Positions 1 through 4,963 are shown, numbered from the stretch's first letter. The stretch is 5,080 nt of DNA from Streptomyces lilacinus (GCA_000715685.1 KL569530.1:1-5080); one strand, 5' to 3'. Translations and numbers: made by a program. The notes: a model not told the origin generated them from the sequence alone.

Positions 1-47
1 TCAAGGACTGACCGGGATCGAGGACTGACCCCGGTCAAGGACCGACA
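1..47. repeat. Three 17-bp tandem repeats at the window edge
   Basis: Three imperfect direct copies start at 1, 18 and 35: TCAAGGACTGACC, TCGAGGACTGACC and TCAAGGACCGACA, each followed by a GC-rich four-base spacer. The array may continue to the left of the window. A related sequence, GACTGACGGGGA, recurs at 134-145, closer to the TetR gene. Within the array TGACCGGG (9-16) and CCCGGTCA (30-37) form a perfect 8-bp inverted repeat with a 13-nt spacer. The role is unknown; a repeat-derived spacer or a binding site for a regulator are both possible. Confidence 0.7.
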
Positions 48-49
48 CC

Positions 50-89
50 GCCCACGGGCCCCCGCCGCAGCCGGCCGGGGCCCGTGGGC
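50..89. terminator. Perfect 13-bp GC hairpin, probable terminator
   Basis: GCCCACGGGCCCC (50-62) is perfectly complementary to GGGGCCCGTGGGC (77-89) around a 14-nt loop. There is no clear T-tract on either side, which is common for actinobacterial terminators. It most likely ends transcription of a gene lying to the left of the window, and being symmetrical it could act in both directions. It also shields the TetR gene from read-through. Confidence 0.75.
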
Positions 90-183
90 ATTGGGGCATC
101 CGGCGTCCCGGCCCCCGGCAGCCTGGCATCCTTGACTGACGGGGACTGTGGGACCGAGGCCGCGCGGATGCGGCCACCGAAGC

Positions 184-189
184 GGGAGG
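184..189 (+). promoter_or_regulatory. Ribosome binding site of the TetR-family gene
   Basis: GGGAGG lies 10 nt before the ATG at 200 and supports that start. No convincing -10 box is visible upstream. A TTGACT that resembles a -35 box sits at 132-137 but has no TAnnnT partner at 16-19 bp. Confidence 0.7.
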
Positions 190-199
190 ACGGACGTAC

Positions 200-787
200 A
201 TGGCGACCGACGCGGCGCAGACGTCACCACGACCCATGCGCGCGGACGCGCGGCGCAACTACGAGCGGCTGCTCGTGGAGGCCCGTACGGCGTTCACCGA
301 GCACGGCACGGACGCCTCCCTGGAGGACATCGCCAAGCGGGCCGGCGTCGGCATCGGCACGCTCTACCGGCACTTCCCCAACCGCACGGCGCTGATGAGC
401 GCGGTCTTCCAGGGCGAGGTGGACGGGCTGCTCGCCCGCTCCCGGGAGCTGCTGGCCTCCCCCGAGCCCTGCCGGGCGCTCGTGGCCTGGCTGCGGGCCA
501 TCGTGGCCCACGCCAGCACCTACCGCGGCCTCTCCCGGGCCCTGATGGCCGCCCAGACCGACGAGGCGTCGGCGATGTCCCGCTGCAGCCTGCCGATGCG
601 CGAGGCGGGCAGCGCGCTGCTCGCCCGGGCCCAGCGGGCGGGCGCCATCAGCGCCGAGGTGGACATCGTGGACCTGATGCAGCTGACCAACGCGATCTCG
701 CTGGCGGTCGAACAGTCCCCGGACGACCCGGAGTTGGCCGACCGCCTGCTCACGCTGACGCTGACGGGCATAAAAGCCCGCTCGTAG
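200..787 (+). CDS. TetR/AcrR-family transcriptional regulator (SbtR-like)
   Basis: A 195-residue DNA-binding repressor, the usual length for the family. An extended N-terminal arm (1-18) is followed by the three-helix TetR domain at about 19-68. The helix-turn-helix covers about 41-60 (LEDIAKRAGVGIGTLYRHFP), with the family-typical G-TLYRHFPNR recognition helix. Residues about 75-190 form a helical ligand-binding and dimerisation domain that resembles SbtR-type C-terminal domains. The ligand and targets cannot be read from the sequence. The start is the ATG with GGGAGG 10 nt upstream. The gene stands alone: a hairpin lies upstream and the next gene is convergent, so the target may be itself or a gene to the left of the window. 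The stop codon lies inside a 15-bp tandem repeat, so the last residues (ARS) may have arisen by repeat expansion. Family assignment is firm; specific function is unknown. Confidence 0.9.
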   Translation: MATDAAQTSPRPMRADARRNYERLLVEARTAFTEHGTDASLEDIAKRAGVGIGTLYRHFPNRTALMSAVFQGEVDGLLARSRELLASPEPCRALVAWLRAIVAHASTYRGLSRALMAAQTDEASAMSRCSLPMREAGSALLARAQRAGAISAEVDIVDLMQLTNAISLAVEQSPDDPELADRLLTLTLTGIKARS

Positions 788-820
788 AACGCCCGCTCGG
801 AGAACGCCCGCTCGTGGAAT
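776..820. repeat. 15-bp tandem repeat spanning the TetR stop codon
   Basis: Three copies, GCCCGCTCGTAGAAC (776-790), GCCCGCTCGGAGAAC (791-805) and GCCCGCTCGTGGAAT (806-820), are followed by a partial fourth (CCCGCTCCCG). The period equals five codons and is in frame with the TetR gene. The TAG stop at 785-787 corresponds to GAG in copy 2 and TGG in copy 3, so a single base sets where the protein ends. Confidence 0.85.
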
Positions 821-838
821 CCCGCTCCCGCACGCTCA

Positions 839-886
839 CCACGGCCTACCGCCGCCGGGGAGCGAGGTCCGCGACCCGGGCCGTGG
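839..886 (-). terminator. Weak stem over the DeoR stop codon, possible terminator
   Basis: CCACGGCC (839-846) and GGCCGTGG (879-886) are perfectly complementary but separated by 32 nt, and one arm overlaps the stop codon of the minus-strand regulator. No T-tract follows. It is the only inverted repeat I see between the two convergent genes, so termination here is unclear. Confidence 0.25.
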
Positions 887-1856
887 CCTGGTCGCCGAGG
901 GACACCGCGCTGCGCAGCCGGTCGCCCGGCGGCCCGCCCGGGCCCGGCCCGTCGGGCCGGCCGTGGCCCAGCGGCAGGTTCCTGCGCTGGCCGGGCAGCG
1001 GCGGCACGTCGCGGCGGCGGGCCGGGGCGACCGCGTCGCCGTGGACGGTGCCGGCGGCCGAGCCCGTGCCGGTGCCGGGCCCGGCGACGGAGATGTGCAC
1101 CCCCTGATCGGCGAGGGCCTGGAGCTCGGTGGCGGCCCGGTCGTCGTGGGCGGGCGGCTCGTCGGTCACCAGCCGGGTGATCACGTCCGTGGGCACCGTC
1201 TGGAACATGGTGTCGGTGCCCAGCTTCGTGTGGTCCGCGAGGACGACCACCTCCGCCGCCGCCTGCACCAGCGCCCGGTCGACGCTCGCGGAGAGCATGT
1301 TGGACGTGGACAGCCCGCGCTCGGCGGTCAGCCCGCTCCCGGACAGGAAGGCCCGCGAGACCCGCAGCCCCTGCAGGGACTGCTCGGCCCCGCTGCCGAC
1401 CAGCGCGTAGTTCGACCCTCTCAGCGTGCCCCCGGTCATGACGACCTCGACGCGGTTGGCGTGGGCCAGGGCCTGGGCGACGAGCAGGGAGTTGGTGACC
1501 ACGGTCAGACCCGGTACGCGGGCGAGCCGGCGGGCCAGCTCCTGGGTGGTCGTACCGGCGCCGACGACGACGGCCTCGCCTTCCTCGACGAAGCTCGCCG
1601 CGAGATCGGCGATGGCCGTCTTCTCGGCGGTCGCTAGATGGGATTTCTGCGGGAAGCCGGACTCCCTGGTGAAACCGCCCGGCAGCACCGCACCGCCGTG
1701 CCGGCGGTCGAGCAGTCCTTCGGCCTCCAGCGCCCGCACGTCCCGCCGTACGGTCACTTCTGAGGTCTGGACGACGCGGGCGAGCTCGCGGAGCGAAACC
1801 GCTCCGTTGGCCCGCACCATTTCGAGGATCAATTGGCGACGTTCTGCAGCGAACAC
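846..1856 (-). CDS. DeoR/GlpR-family transcriptional regulator with a long C-terminal tail
   Basis: A 336-residue regulator of the DeoR/GlpR family. The N-terminal winged helix-turn-helix (about 2-58) contains the signature SEVTVRRDVRALEAEG and the RRHGGA wing. The sensor domain (about 75-232) keeps the sugar-phosphate-binding motifs GAGTTT, VVTNS, GGTLRG, GLST and LADHTKLG. The aspartate usual before the AF(L/I)G motif is replaced by Ser (VSRAFLSG). The family is normally about 250-260 residues; here about 80 extra residues, rich in Gly, Pro and Arg and ending VADLAPRRR, look disordered. I chose the GTG at 1856 because the protein then begins FAAERRQ like its relatives and a TACTGT -10 box lies exactly 7 nt upstream. 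An ATG at 1883 (345 residues) is in frame but has no ribosome binding site and would include the promoter. The gene is transcribed separately from the lpdA-like gene behind it. The effector is unknown, probably a phosphorylated sugar. Confidence 0.88.
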   Translation of the reverse strand: MFAAERRQLILEMVRANGAVSLRELARVVQTSEVTVRRDVRALEAEGLLDRRHGGAVLPGGFTRESGFPQKSHLATAEKTAIADLAASFVEEGEAVVVGAGTTTQELARRLARVPGLTVVTNSLLVAQALAHANRVEVVMTGGTLRGSNYALVGSGAEQSLQGLRVSRAFLSGSGLTAERGLSTSNMLSASVDRALVQAAAEVVVLADHTKLGTDTMFQTVPTDVITRLVTDEPPAHDDRAATELQALADQGVHISVAGPGTGTGSAAGTVHGDAVAPARRRDVPPLPGQRRNLPLGHGRPDGPGPGGPPGDRLRSAVSLGDQATARVADLAPRRR

Positions 1857-1863
1857 GAAACCG

Positions 1864-1893
1864 ACAGTAACGCCAACGTCCATCTGTTTTCAG
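1864..1893 (-). promoter_or_regulatory. Leaderless promoter of the DeoR-type gene
   Basis: On the minus strand the -10 box TACTGT (1869-1864) matches TAnnnT and is followed by exactly 7 nt and then the GTG start at 1856. A -35-like CTGAAA (1893-1888, 4 of 6 matches to TTGACA) lies 18 nt upstream. No Shine-Dalgarno is present, so the mRNA probably begins at the GTG. Confidence 0.6.
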
Positions 1894-1924
1894 CAGGTTG
1901 CAGCAATTAACGGAAGTTGTCCGT
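1891..1924. promoter_or_regulatory. Candidate operators upstream of the DeoR-type gene
   Basis: Two elements lie side by side. CAGCA occurs twice, one helical turn apart (1891-1895 and 1901-1905); the second copy sits in the near-palindrome TTGCAGCAA (1898-1906) and the first overlaps the -35-like box. ACGGA-N5-TCCGT (1910-1924) is a perfect 5-bp inverted repeat. The position suits autorepression or activation; the binding protein is not known. Confidence 0.35.
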
Positions 1925-1951
1925 AGCGCAACCCACCGAGTGGTATAGGGA

Positions 1952-1971
1952 GGGGAACCCCAGGGCTCCCC
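1952..1971 (-). terminator. Terminator of the lpdA-like gene
   Basis: Read on the minus strand, GGGGAGCC-CTGG-GGTTCCCC forms an 8-bp stem with one G-U pair and a four-base loop, beginning 1 nt after the TAG stop at 1973-1975. On the plus strand the same position would be an A-C mismatch, so the hairpin is better formed in the lpdA transcript. It separates this gene from the DeoR-type gene. Confidence 0.65.
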
Positions 1972-1972
1972 C

Positions 1973-3421
1973 CTATGCCTCCCGCTGCGTCTTCCTCGTG
2001 TGCAACTGCCGCGCCACCTCGGCGATCGAACCGGACAGCGAGGGGTAGACGGTGAACGCGTTCGCGATCTGTTCGACTGTCAGATTGTTGTCGACCGCGA
2101 TCGAGATCGGATGAATGAGCTCGCTCGCCCGCGGCGAGACGACCACACCACCCACGACGATGCCCGTACCAGGGCGACAGAACATCTTCACGAAACCGTC
2201 GCGGATGCCCTGCATCTTCGCTCGCGGATTACGCAACAACGGAAGCTTGACGACACGTGCGTCAATCAGACCGTTGTCGACATCGGCCTGGGTATACCCG
2301 ACCGTAGCAATCTCGGGATCCGTAAATACGTTCGCGGATACCGTCTTGAGATTGAGCGGGGCCACCGCGTCGCCCAGGAAGTGGTACATCGCGATGCGGC
2401 CCTGCATCGCCGCCACCGAGGCCAGCGCGAAGACTCCGGTGCAGTCACCGGCGGCGTACACGCCCGGCGCGGTGGTGCGCGAGACCTTGTCGGTCCAGAT
2501 GTGCCCGGACTCCTTCAGTCGGACGCCGGACTCCTCGAGCCCGATGCCGGCCGTGTTCGGAATGGAGCCCACCGCCATGAGGCAGTGCGTGCCGGTGATC
2601 ACCCGGCCGTCGGCCAGCGTCACCTCCACCCGGTCGCCCACCCGCTTCGCGGACTGCGCCCGCGACCGCGCCATGACGTTCATGCCGCGCCGCCGGAAGA
2701 CGTCCTCCAGCACGGCGGCCGCGTCGGGGTCCTCGCCGGGCAGCACCCGGTCGCGCGACGACACCAGCGTCACCCGGGACCCCAGGGCCTGGTAGGCGCC
2801 GGCGAACTCGGCGCCGGTCACGCCGGAGCCCACGACGATGAGCTCCTCGGGGAGCTCGTCGAGGTCGTAGACCTGGGTCCAGTTCAGGATCCGCTCGCCG
2901 TCGGGCAGCGCGTCGGGGATCTCCCGGGGGTGCGCGCCCGTGGCGATCAGCACGGCGTCCGCGACCAGCGTCTCCTCGGTCCCGTCGGCGGCCCGCACGA
3001 CCACCCGCCGCGACCCGTCCGCCGCCTGCTGCGGCTCCAGCCGCCCGCGGCCGCGCATGACGCGCCCGCCGGCGCGGGTCACCGACGCCGTGATGTCGTG
3101 GGACTGCGCCAGCGCGAGGCGCTTCACCCGTCGATTGACCTTGCCCAGGTCCACGCCCACCACGCCCGCGGCGCGCTCCAGCGGCGGCGTGTCGTCGGCG
3201 ACCATGATCCCCAGCTCCTCGTACGAGGAGTCGAAGTTCGTCATCACCTCAGCCGTCGCGATGAGTGTCTTCGAGGGCACGCAGTCGGTCAGCACCGACG
3301 CCCCGCCCAGACCGTCGCAGTCGACGACGGTCACCTCCGCGCCGAGCTGGGCAGCGACCAGCGCTGCCTCGTAGCCGCCGGGTCCGCCACCGATGATCAC
3401 GATCCGAGTCACGTACTCCAT
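1973..3421 (-). CDS. lpdA: LpdA-type NAD(P)H:quinone dehydrogenase (flavoprotein disulfide reductase family)
   Basis: A 482-residue FAD protein with the pyridine nucleotide-disulfide reductase fold. The FAD-binding GGGPGG is at 11-16, an NAD(P)-binding GSGVTGAEFA at 198-207, the second FAD motif VYAAGDCTG at 321-329, and the dimerisation domain at about 357-472. The redox motif is degenerate: in GGASVLTDCVPSK (39-51) the first cysteine is Ser42 and only Cys47 remains. The C-terminal His-Glu pair of lipoamide dehydrogenases is replaced (VYPSLSGS, 458-465). It therefore cannot be a true lipoamide dehydrogenase. It resembles M. tuberculosis LpdA (Rv3303c), which reduces quinones with NADH or NADPH; the lack of an acidic residue after the second nucleotide-binding strand (LVSSRDR) fits NADPH use. 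The ATG at 3421 is the conventional start but has no nearby Shine-Dalgarno; GTG at 3412 (479 residues) is an alternative. The gene is divergent from the GGCT-like gene and probably monocistronic. It is a soluble enzyme with no signal peptide. Confidence 0.9.
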   Translation of the reverse strand: MEYVTRIVIIGGGPGGYEAALVAAQLGAEVTVVDCDGLGGASVLTDCVPSKTLIATAEVMTNFDSSYEELGIMVADDTPPLERAAGVVGVDLGKVNRRVKRLALAQSHDITASVTRAGGRVMRGRGRLEPQQAADGSRRVVVRAADGTEETLVADAVLIATGAHPREIPDALPDGERILNWTQVYDLDELPEELIVVGSGVTGAEFAGAYQALGSRVTLVSSRDRVLPGEDPDAAAVLEDVFRRRGMNVMARSRAQSAKRVGDRVEVTLADGRVITGTHCLMAVGSIPNTAGIGLEESGVRLKESGHIWTDKVSRTTAPGVYAAGDCTGVFALASVAAMQGRIAMYHFLGDAVAPLNLKTVSANVFTDPEIATVGYTQADVDNGLIDARVVKLPLLRNPRAKMQGIRDGFVKMFCRPGTGIVVGGVVVSPRASELIHPISIAVDNNLTVEQIANAFTVYPSLSGSIAEVARQLHTRKTQREA

Positions 3422-3435
3422 TGTTCCGCACCCAT
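3409..3435 (-). CDS. Putative 8-codon leader ORF overlapping the lpdA start
   Basis: An ATG at 3435-3433 lies 8 nt after a strong GGGAGGAG and opens a reading frame coding MGAEQWST that ends in TGA at 3411-3409. This TGA overlaps the GTG that is codon 4 of the lpdA-like gene (GTGA), the classic arrangement for translational coupling. The peptide itself is unlikely to matter. Translation is an inference from the ribosome binding site; it could instead be chance, with ribosomes reaching the lpdA ATG at 3421 by other means. Confidence 0.35.
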   Translation of the reverse strand: MGAEQWST

Positions 3436-3443
3436 CAAAACGA

Positions 3444-3451
3444 CTCCTCCC
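3444..3451 (-). promoter_or_regulatory. Strong Shine-Dalgarno, misplaced for the lpdA ATG
   Basis: GGGAGGAG on the minus strand is an excellent ribosome binding site. It is 22 nt from the lpdA ATG at 3421, too far for normal use, but 8 nt from the out-of-frame ATG at 3435. A second purine-rich GGGAGG lies at 3456-3461. Confidence 0.6.
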
Positions 3452-3480
3452 GGGGCCTCCCTAAGCGATCCTTACGCCCA

Positions 3481-3500
3481 TCCGTGCGATCTCCGTGCGA
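3481..3500. repeat. Direct repeat TCCGTGCGA with an 11-bp period, candidate operator
   Basis: TCCGTGCGA occurs at 3481-3489 and 3492-3500, so both copies face the same side of the helix. It lies between the divergent genes, 60-79 bp upstream of the lpdA ATG and 86-105 bp upstream of the GGCT-like ATG. Direct repeats one turn apart are a common layout for activator or repressor sites. No regulator can be named. Confidence 0.4.
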
Positions 3501-3523
3501 AATCCGGCAGAAAGTTCCACACG

Positions 3524-3540
3524 AACCTCCCTTCGAGGTT
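3524..3540. repeat. Inverted repeat AACCTC-N5-GAGGTT, candidate operator
   Basis: Perfect 6-bp arms (3524-3529 and 3535-3540) are separated by CCTTC. The element lies 46-62 bp upstream of the GGCT-like ATG, just above where its -35 region should be. It could be an operator dyad or a small hairpin in an upstream transcript. Confidence 0.35.
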
Positions 3541-3572
3541 GCCACCCCAAATGCCGTCCCGCCTCACTCCCG

Positions 3573-3578
3573 TACCCT
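3573..3578 (+). promoter_or_regulatory. Leaderless -10 box of the GGCT-like gene
   Basis: TACCCT matches TAnnnT and is followed by exactly 7 nt (CGGAACC) and then the ATG at 3586. No Shine-Dalgarno is present in the short leader. No recognisable -35 box lies 16-19 bp upstream. The same hexamer with the same spacing precedes the phosphorylase gene. Confidence 0.55.
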
Positions 3579-3585
3579 CGGAACC

Positions 3586-4023
3586 ATGTCGCTCTACGCC
3601 GCCTACGCCGGCAACCTCGACGCGCGGCTGATGACCCGCCGCGCACCGCACTCGCCGCTGCGCGGCACCGGCTGGCTCAACGGCTGGCGGCTGACCTTCG
3701 GCGGGGAGCAGATGGGCTGGGAGGGGGCGCTCGCCACCATCGTCGAGGCACCCCGCTCGCAGGTCTTCGTGGCCCTCTACGACATCGCTCCGATGGACGA
3801 GGACTCGATGGACCGTTGGGAGGGTGTCGGCATGGACGTCTACCGCCGCATGCGCGTCCGGGTGCACACCCTCGACGGCGAGGAGCCCGCCTGGTGCTAC
3901 GTCCTCAACGGCTACGAGGGCGGCCTGCCCTCCGCCCGCTATCTGGGCGAGATCGCCGACGCGGCCGAATCCGCCGGCGCGCCGCACGATTACGTGATGG
4001 AGTTGCGCAAGCGTCCGTGCTGA
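3586..4023 (+). CDS. Gamma-glutamylcyclotransferase-like protein (GGCT/AIG2 fold)
   Basis: A 145-residue cytosolic protein of the GGCT-like family, close to the usual length for single-domain members. The N-terminal YAGNLD (7-12) corresponds to the substrate-binding YGSN loop, with Ala-Gly in place of Gly-Ser. The segment ALYDIAPMDEDSMDRWEGV (63-81) contains Glu79 in the WEGV motif, matching the catalytic glutamate of human GGCT, followed by the typical VYRR-VRV strand. Known members release 5-oxoproline from gamma-glutamyl compounds. Actinomycetes use mycothiol rather than glutathione, so the substrate here is uncertain. The start at ATG 3586 is supported by homology beginning at the first residues and by the TACCCT box 7 nt upstream; extending the frame to 3421 would run into the lpdA start. 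It is divergent from lpdA and lies 98 bp before the phosphorylase gene. Fold assignment is good; activity is unproven. Confidence 0.85.
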   Translation: MSLYAAYAGNLDARLMTRRAPHSPLRGTGWLNGWRLTFGGEQMGWEGALATIVEAPRSQVFVALYDIAPMDEDSMDRWEGVGMDVYRRMRVRVHTLDGEEPAWCYVLNGYEGGLPSARYLGEIADAAESAGAPHDYVMELRKRPC

Positions 4024-4070
4024 TGACGATTGCATCTCGTCGCAAAGCACAAAGCAACAATCGGAACACC

Positions 4071-4111
4071 GTAACCAGAGACATCTACGCGCGTAGGCCA
4101 TTAGCGGTTAC
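4071..4111. promoter_or_regulatory. Concentric palindromes before the phosphorylase gene, candidate operator
   Basis: CTACGCGCGTAG (4085-4096) is a perfect 12-bp palindrome. It is bracketed almost symmetrically by GTAACC (4071-4076) and its complement GGTTAC (4106-4111); the centres of the two dyads differ by half a base. If the mRNA starts at 4122, the inner palindrome covers about -37 to -26 and the right outer arm overlaps the -10 box, which suits a repressor site. The gap 4024-4070 before it is relatively A-rich, with a CAAAGCA tandem pair at 4043-4056, and shows no clear terminator for the GGCT-like gene. Confidence 0.45.
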
Positions 4112-4114
4112 CCT
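4109..4114 (+). promoter_or_regulatory. Leaderless -10 box of the phosphorylase gene
   Basis: TACCCT matches TAnnnT, lies exactly 7 nt before the GTG at 4122, and no ribosome binding site is present between 4100 and 4121. This supports both the GTG start and a transcript without a leader. No -35 consensus is visible. Confidence 0.55.
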
Positions 4115-4121
4115 CGTCCGC

Positions 4122-4943
4122 GTGAACGCATCTGTTACCCCCGACATCCAGGTCGACCCGTACGCCGCGGCCGACGCCGCCGCCGCCCGCCTGCGCGAGC
4201 TCACGGGCGCCGAGACCCACGACGTCGCCCTGGTCATGGGCTCCGGCTGGGTCCCCGCCACCGAGGCGCTCGGCACCCCCGAGGTCGAGTTCTCGGTCAC
4301 CGAGCTCCCCGGCTTCTCCGCCGCCGCCGTCGCGGGCCACGCGGGTACGGTTCGCTCGTACAAGATCAACGACAAGCGCGCCCTGGTCTTCCTCGGCCGC
4401 ACCCACTACTACGAGGGCCGCGGCGTCGCCGCCGTCGTCCACGGCGTCCGCACGTCCGTCGCCGCCGGCTGCAAGACCGTCGTCCTCACCAACGGCTGCG
4501 GCGGCCTCCGCGACGGCATGCGCCCCGGCCAGCCGGTGCTGATCAGCGACCACATCAACATGACGGCGACCTCGCCGATCGTCGGCGCGAACTTCGTCGA
4601 CCTCACCGACCTCTACTCGCCGCGCCTGCGCGCCCTCTGCAAGGAGGTCGACGCCACCCTCGAGGAGGGCGTCTACGTCCAGCTCCCCGGCCCGCACTAC
4701 GAGACGCCGGCCGAGATCAAGATGGTCCGCACGCTCGGTGGCGACCTGGTCGGCATGTCGACCACGCTCGAGGCGATCGCGGCCCGTGAGGCCGGTGCCG
4801 AGGTCCTGGGCATCTCCCTGGTCACGAACCTCGCCGCGGGCATGACGGGCGAGCCGCTGAACCACGAGGAGGTCCTCGAGGCCGGCCGCGACGCCGCTTC
4901 GCGGATGGGCTCGCTCCTGGCGCAGGTCCTGCCGAAGCTCTGA
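4122..4943 (+). CDS. Purine nucleoside phosphorylase (trimeric, NP-I family)
   Basis: A 273-residue cytosolic enzyme that splits purine (deoxy)nucleosides with phosphate into free base and (deoxy)ribose-1-phosphate in purine salvage. Phosphate-binding elements are MGSGW (Ser41), GHAG (His73) and GRTHYYEG (Arg93, His95). The strand TNGCGGL (123-129) corresponds to TNAAGGL in relatives. PGPHYETPAE (189-198) supplies the purine-site Glu194, VGMST (210-214) the ribose-binding Met212, TN at 235-236 the base-binding Asn236, and His248 matches the 5'-OH-contacting histidine of human PNP. Length and motifs fit the trimeric, low-molecular-mass class (PNP/MTAP-type) rather than hexameric DeoD. The GTG at 4122 is chosen because it removes a non-homologous extension that would overlap the preceding gene, and because a TACCCT box sits 7 nt before it. 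The gene has its own promoter and a strong terminator after it. Preference for inosine/guanosine over methylthioadenosine is likely but not certain. Confidence 0.93.
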   Translation: MNASVTPDIQVDPYAAADAAAARLRELTGAETHDVALVMGSGWVPATEALGTPEVEFSVTELPGFSAAAVAGHAGTVRSYKINDKRALVFLGRTHYYEGRGVAAVVHGVRTSVAAGCKTVVLTNGCGGLRDGMRPGQPVLISDHINMTATSPIVGANFVDLTDLYSPRLRALCKEVDATLEEGVYVQLPGPHYETPAEIKMVRTLGGDLVGMSTTLEAIAAREAGAEVLGISLVTNLAAGMTGEPLNHEEVLEAGRDAASRMGSLLAQVLPKL

Positions 4944-4963
4944 CCTTCCCGGTCACCCTTCCC

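Noticed and set aside
1..47. CRISPR array from short direct repeats
   Set aside because: A 17-bp period with no unique spacers; it is a simple tandem repeat.
132..137. TTGACT as a -35 box for the TetR gene
   Set aside because: No TAnnnT or similar -10 box at 16-19 bp downstream; the hexamer is also part of the repeated GACTGAC motif.
148..1107. Long plus-strand frame across the TetR and DeoR-type genes
   Set aside because: Arg/Pro/Gly-rich translation typical of a wrong frame in high-GC DNA, covered by two clear genes.
1857..1883. Longer DeoR-type start at ATG 1883
   Set aside because: No Shine-Dalgarno precedes it, the added residues (MDVGVTVGF) do not resemble the family, and the TACTGT promoter box would lie inside the coding sequence.
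1933..1943. Small hairpin CCAC-CGA-GTGG as a regulatory element
   Set aside because: Only 4-bp arms, expected by chance in GC-rich DNA.
2000..3631. 543-residue plus-strand frame opposite lpdA
   Set aside because: His/Arg-rich antisense shadow of a well-supported gene, with no recognisable domain.
4027..4056. TTGC-N8-GCAA dyad and CAAAGCA tandem pair after the GGCT-like gene
   Set aside because: Very short and in a locally A-rich stretch; not convincing as a terminator or operator.
3495..4121. N-terminal extension of the phosphorylase frame by 209 residues
   Set aside because: It overlaps the GGCT-like gene in another frame, is Arg-rich shadow sequence, and homology starts after the GTG at 4122.
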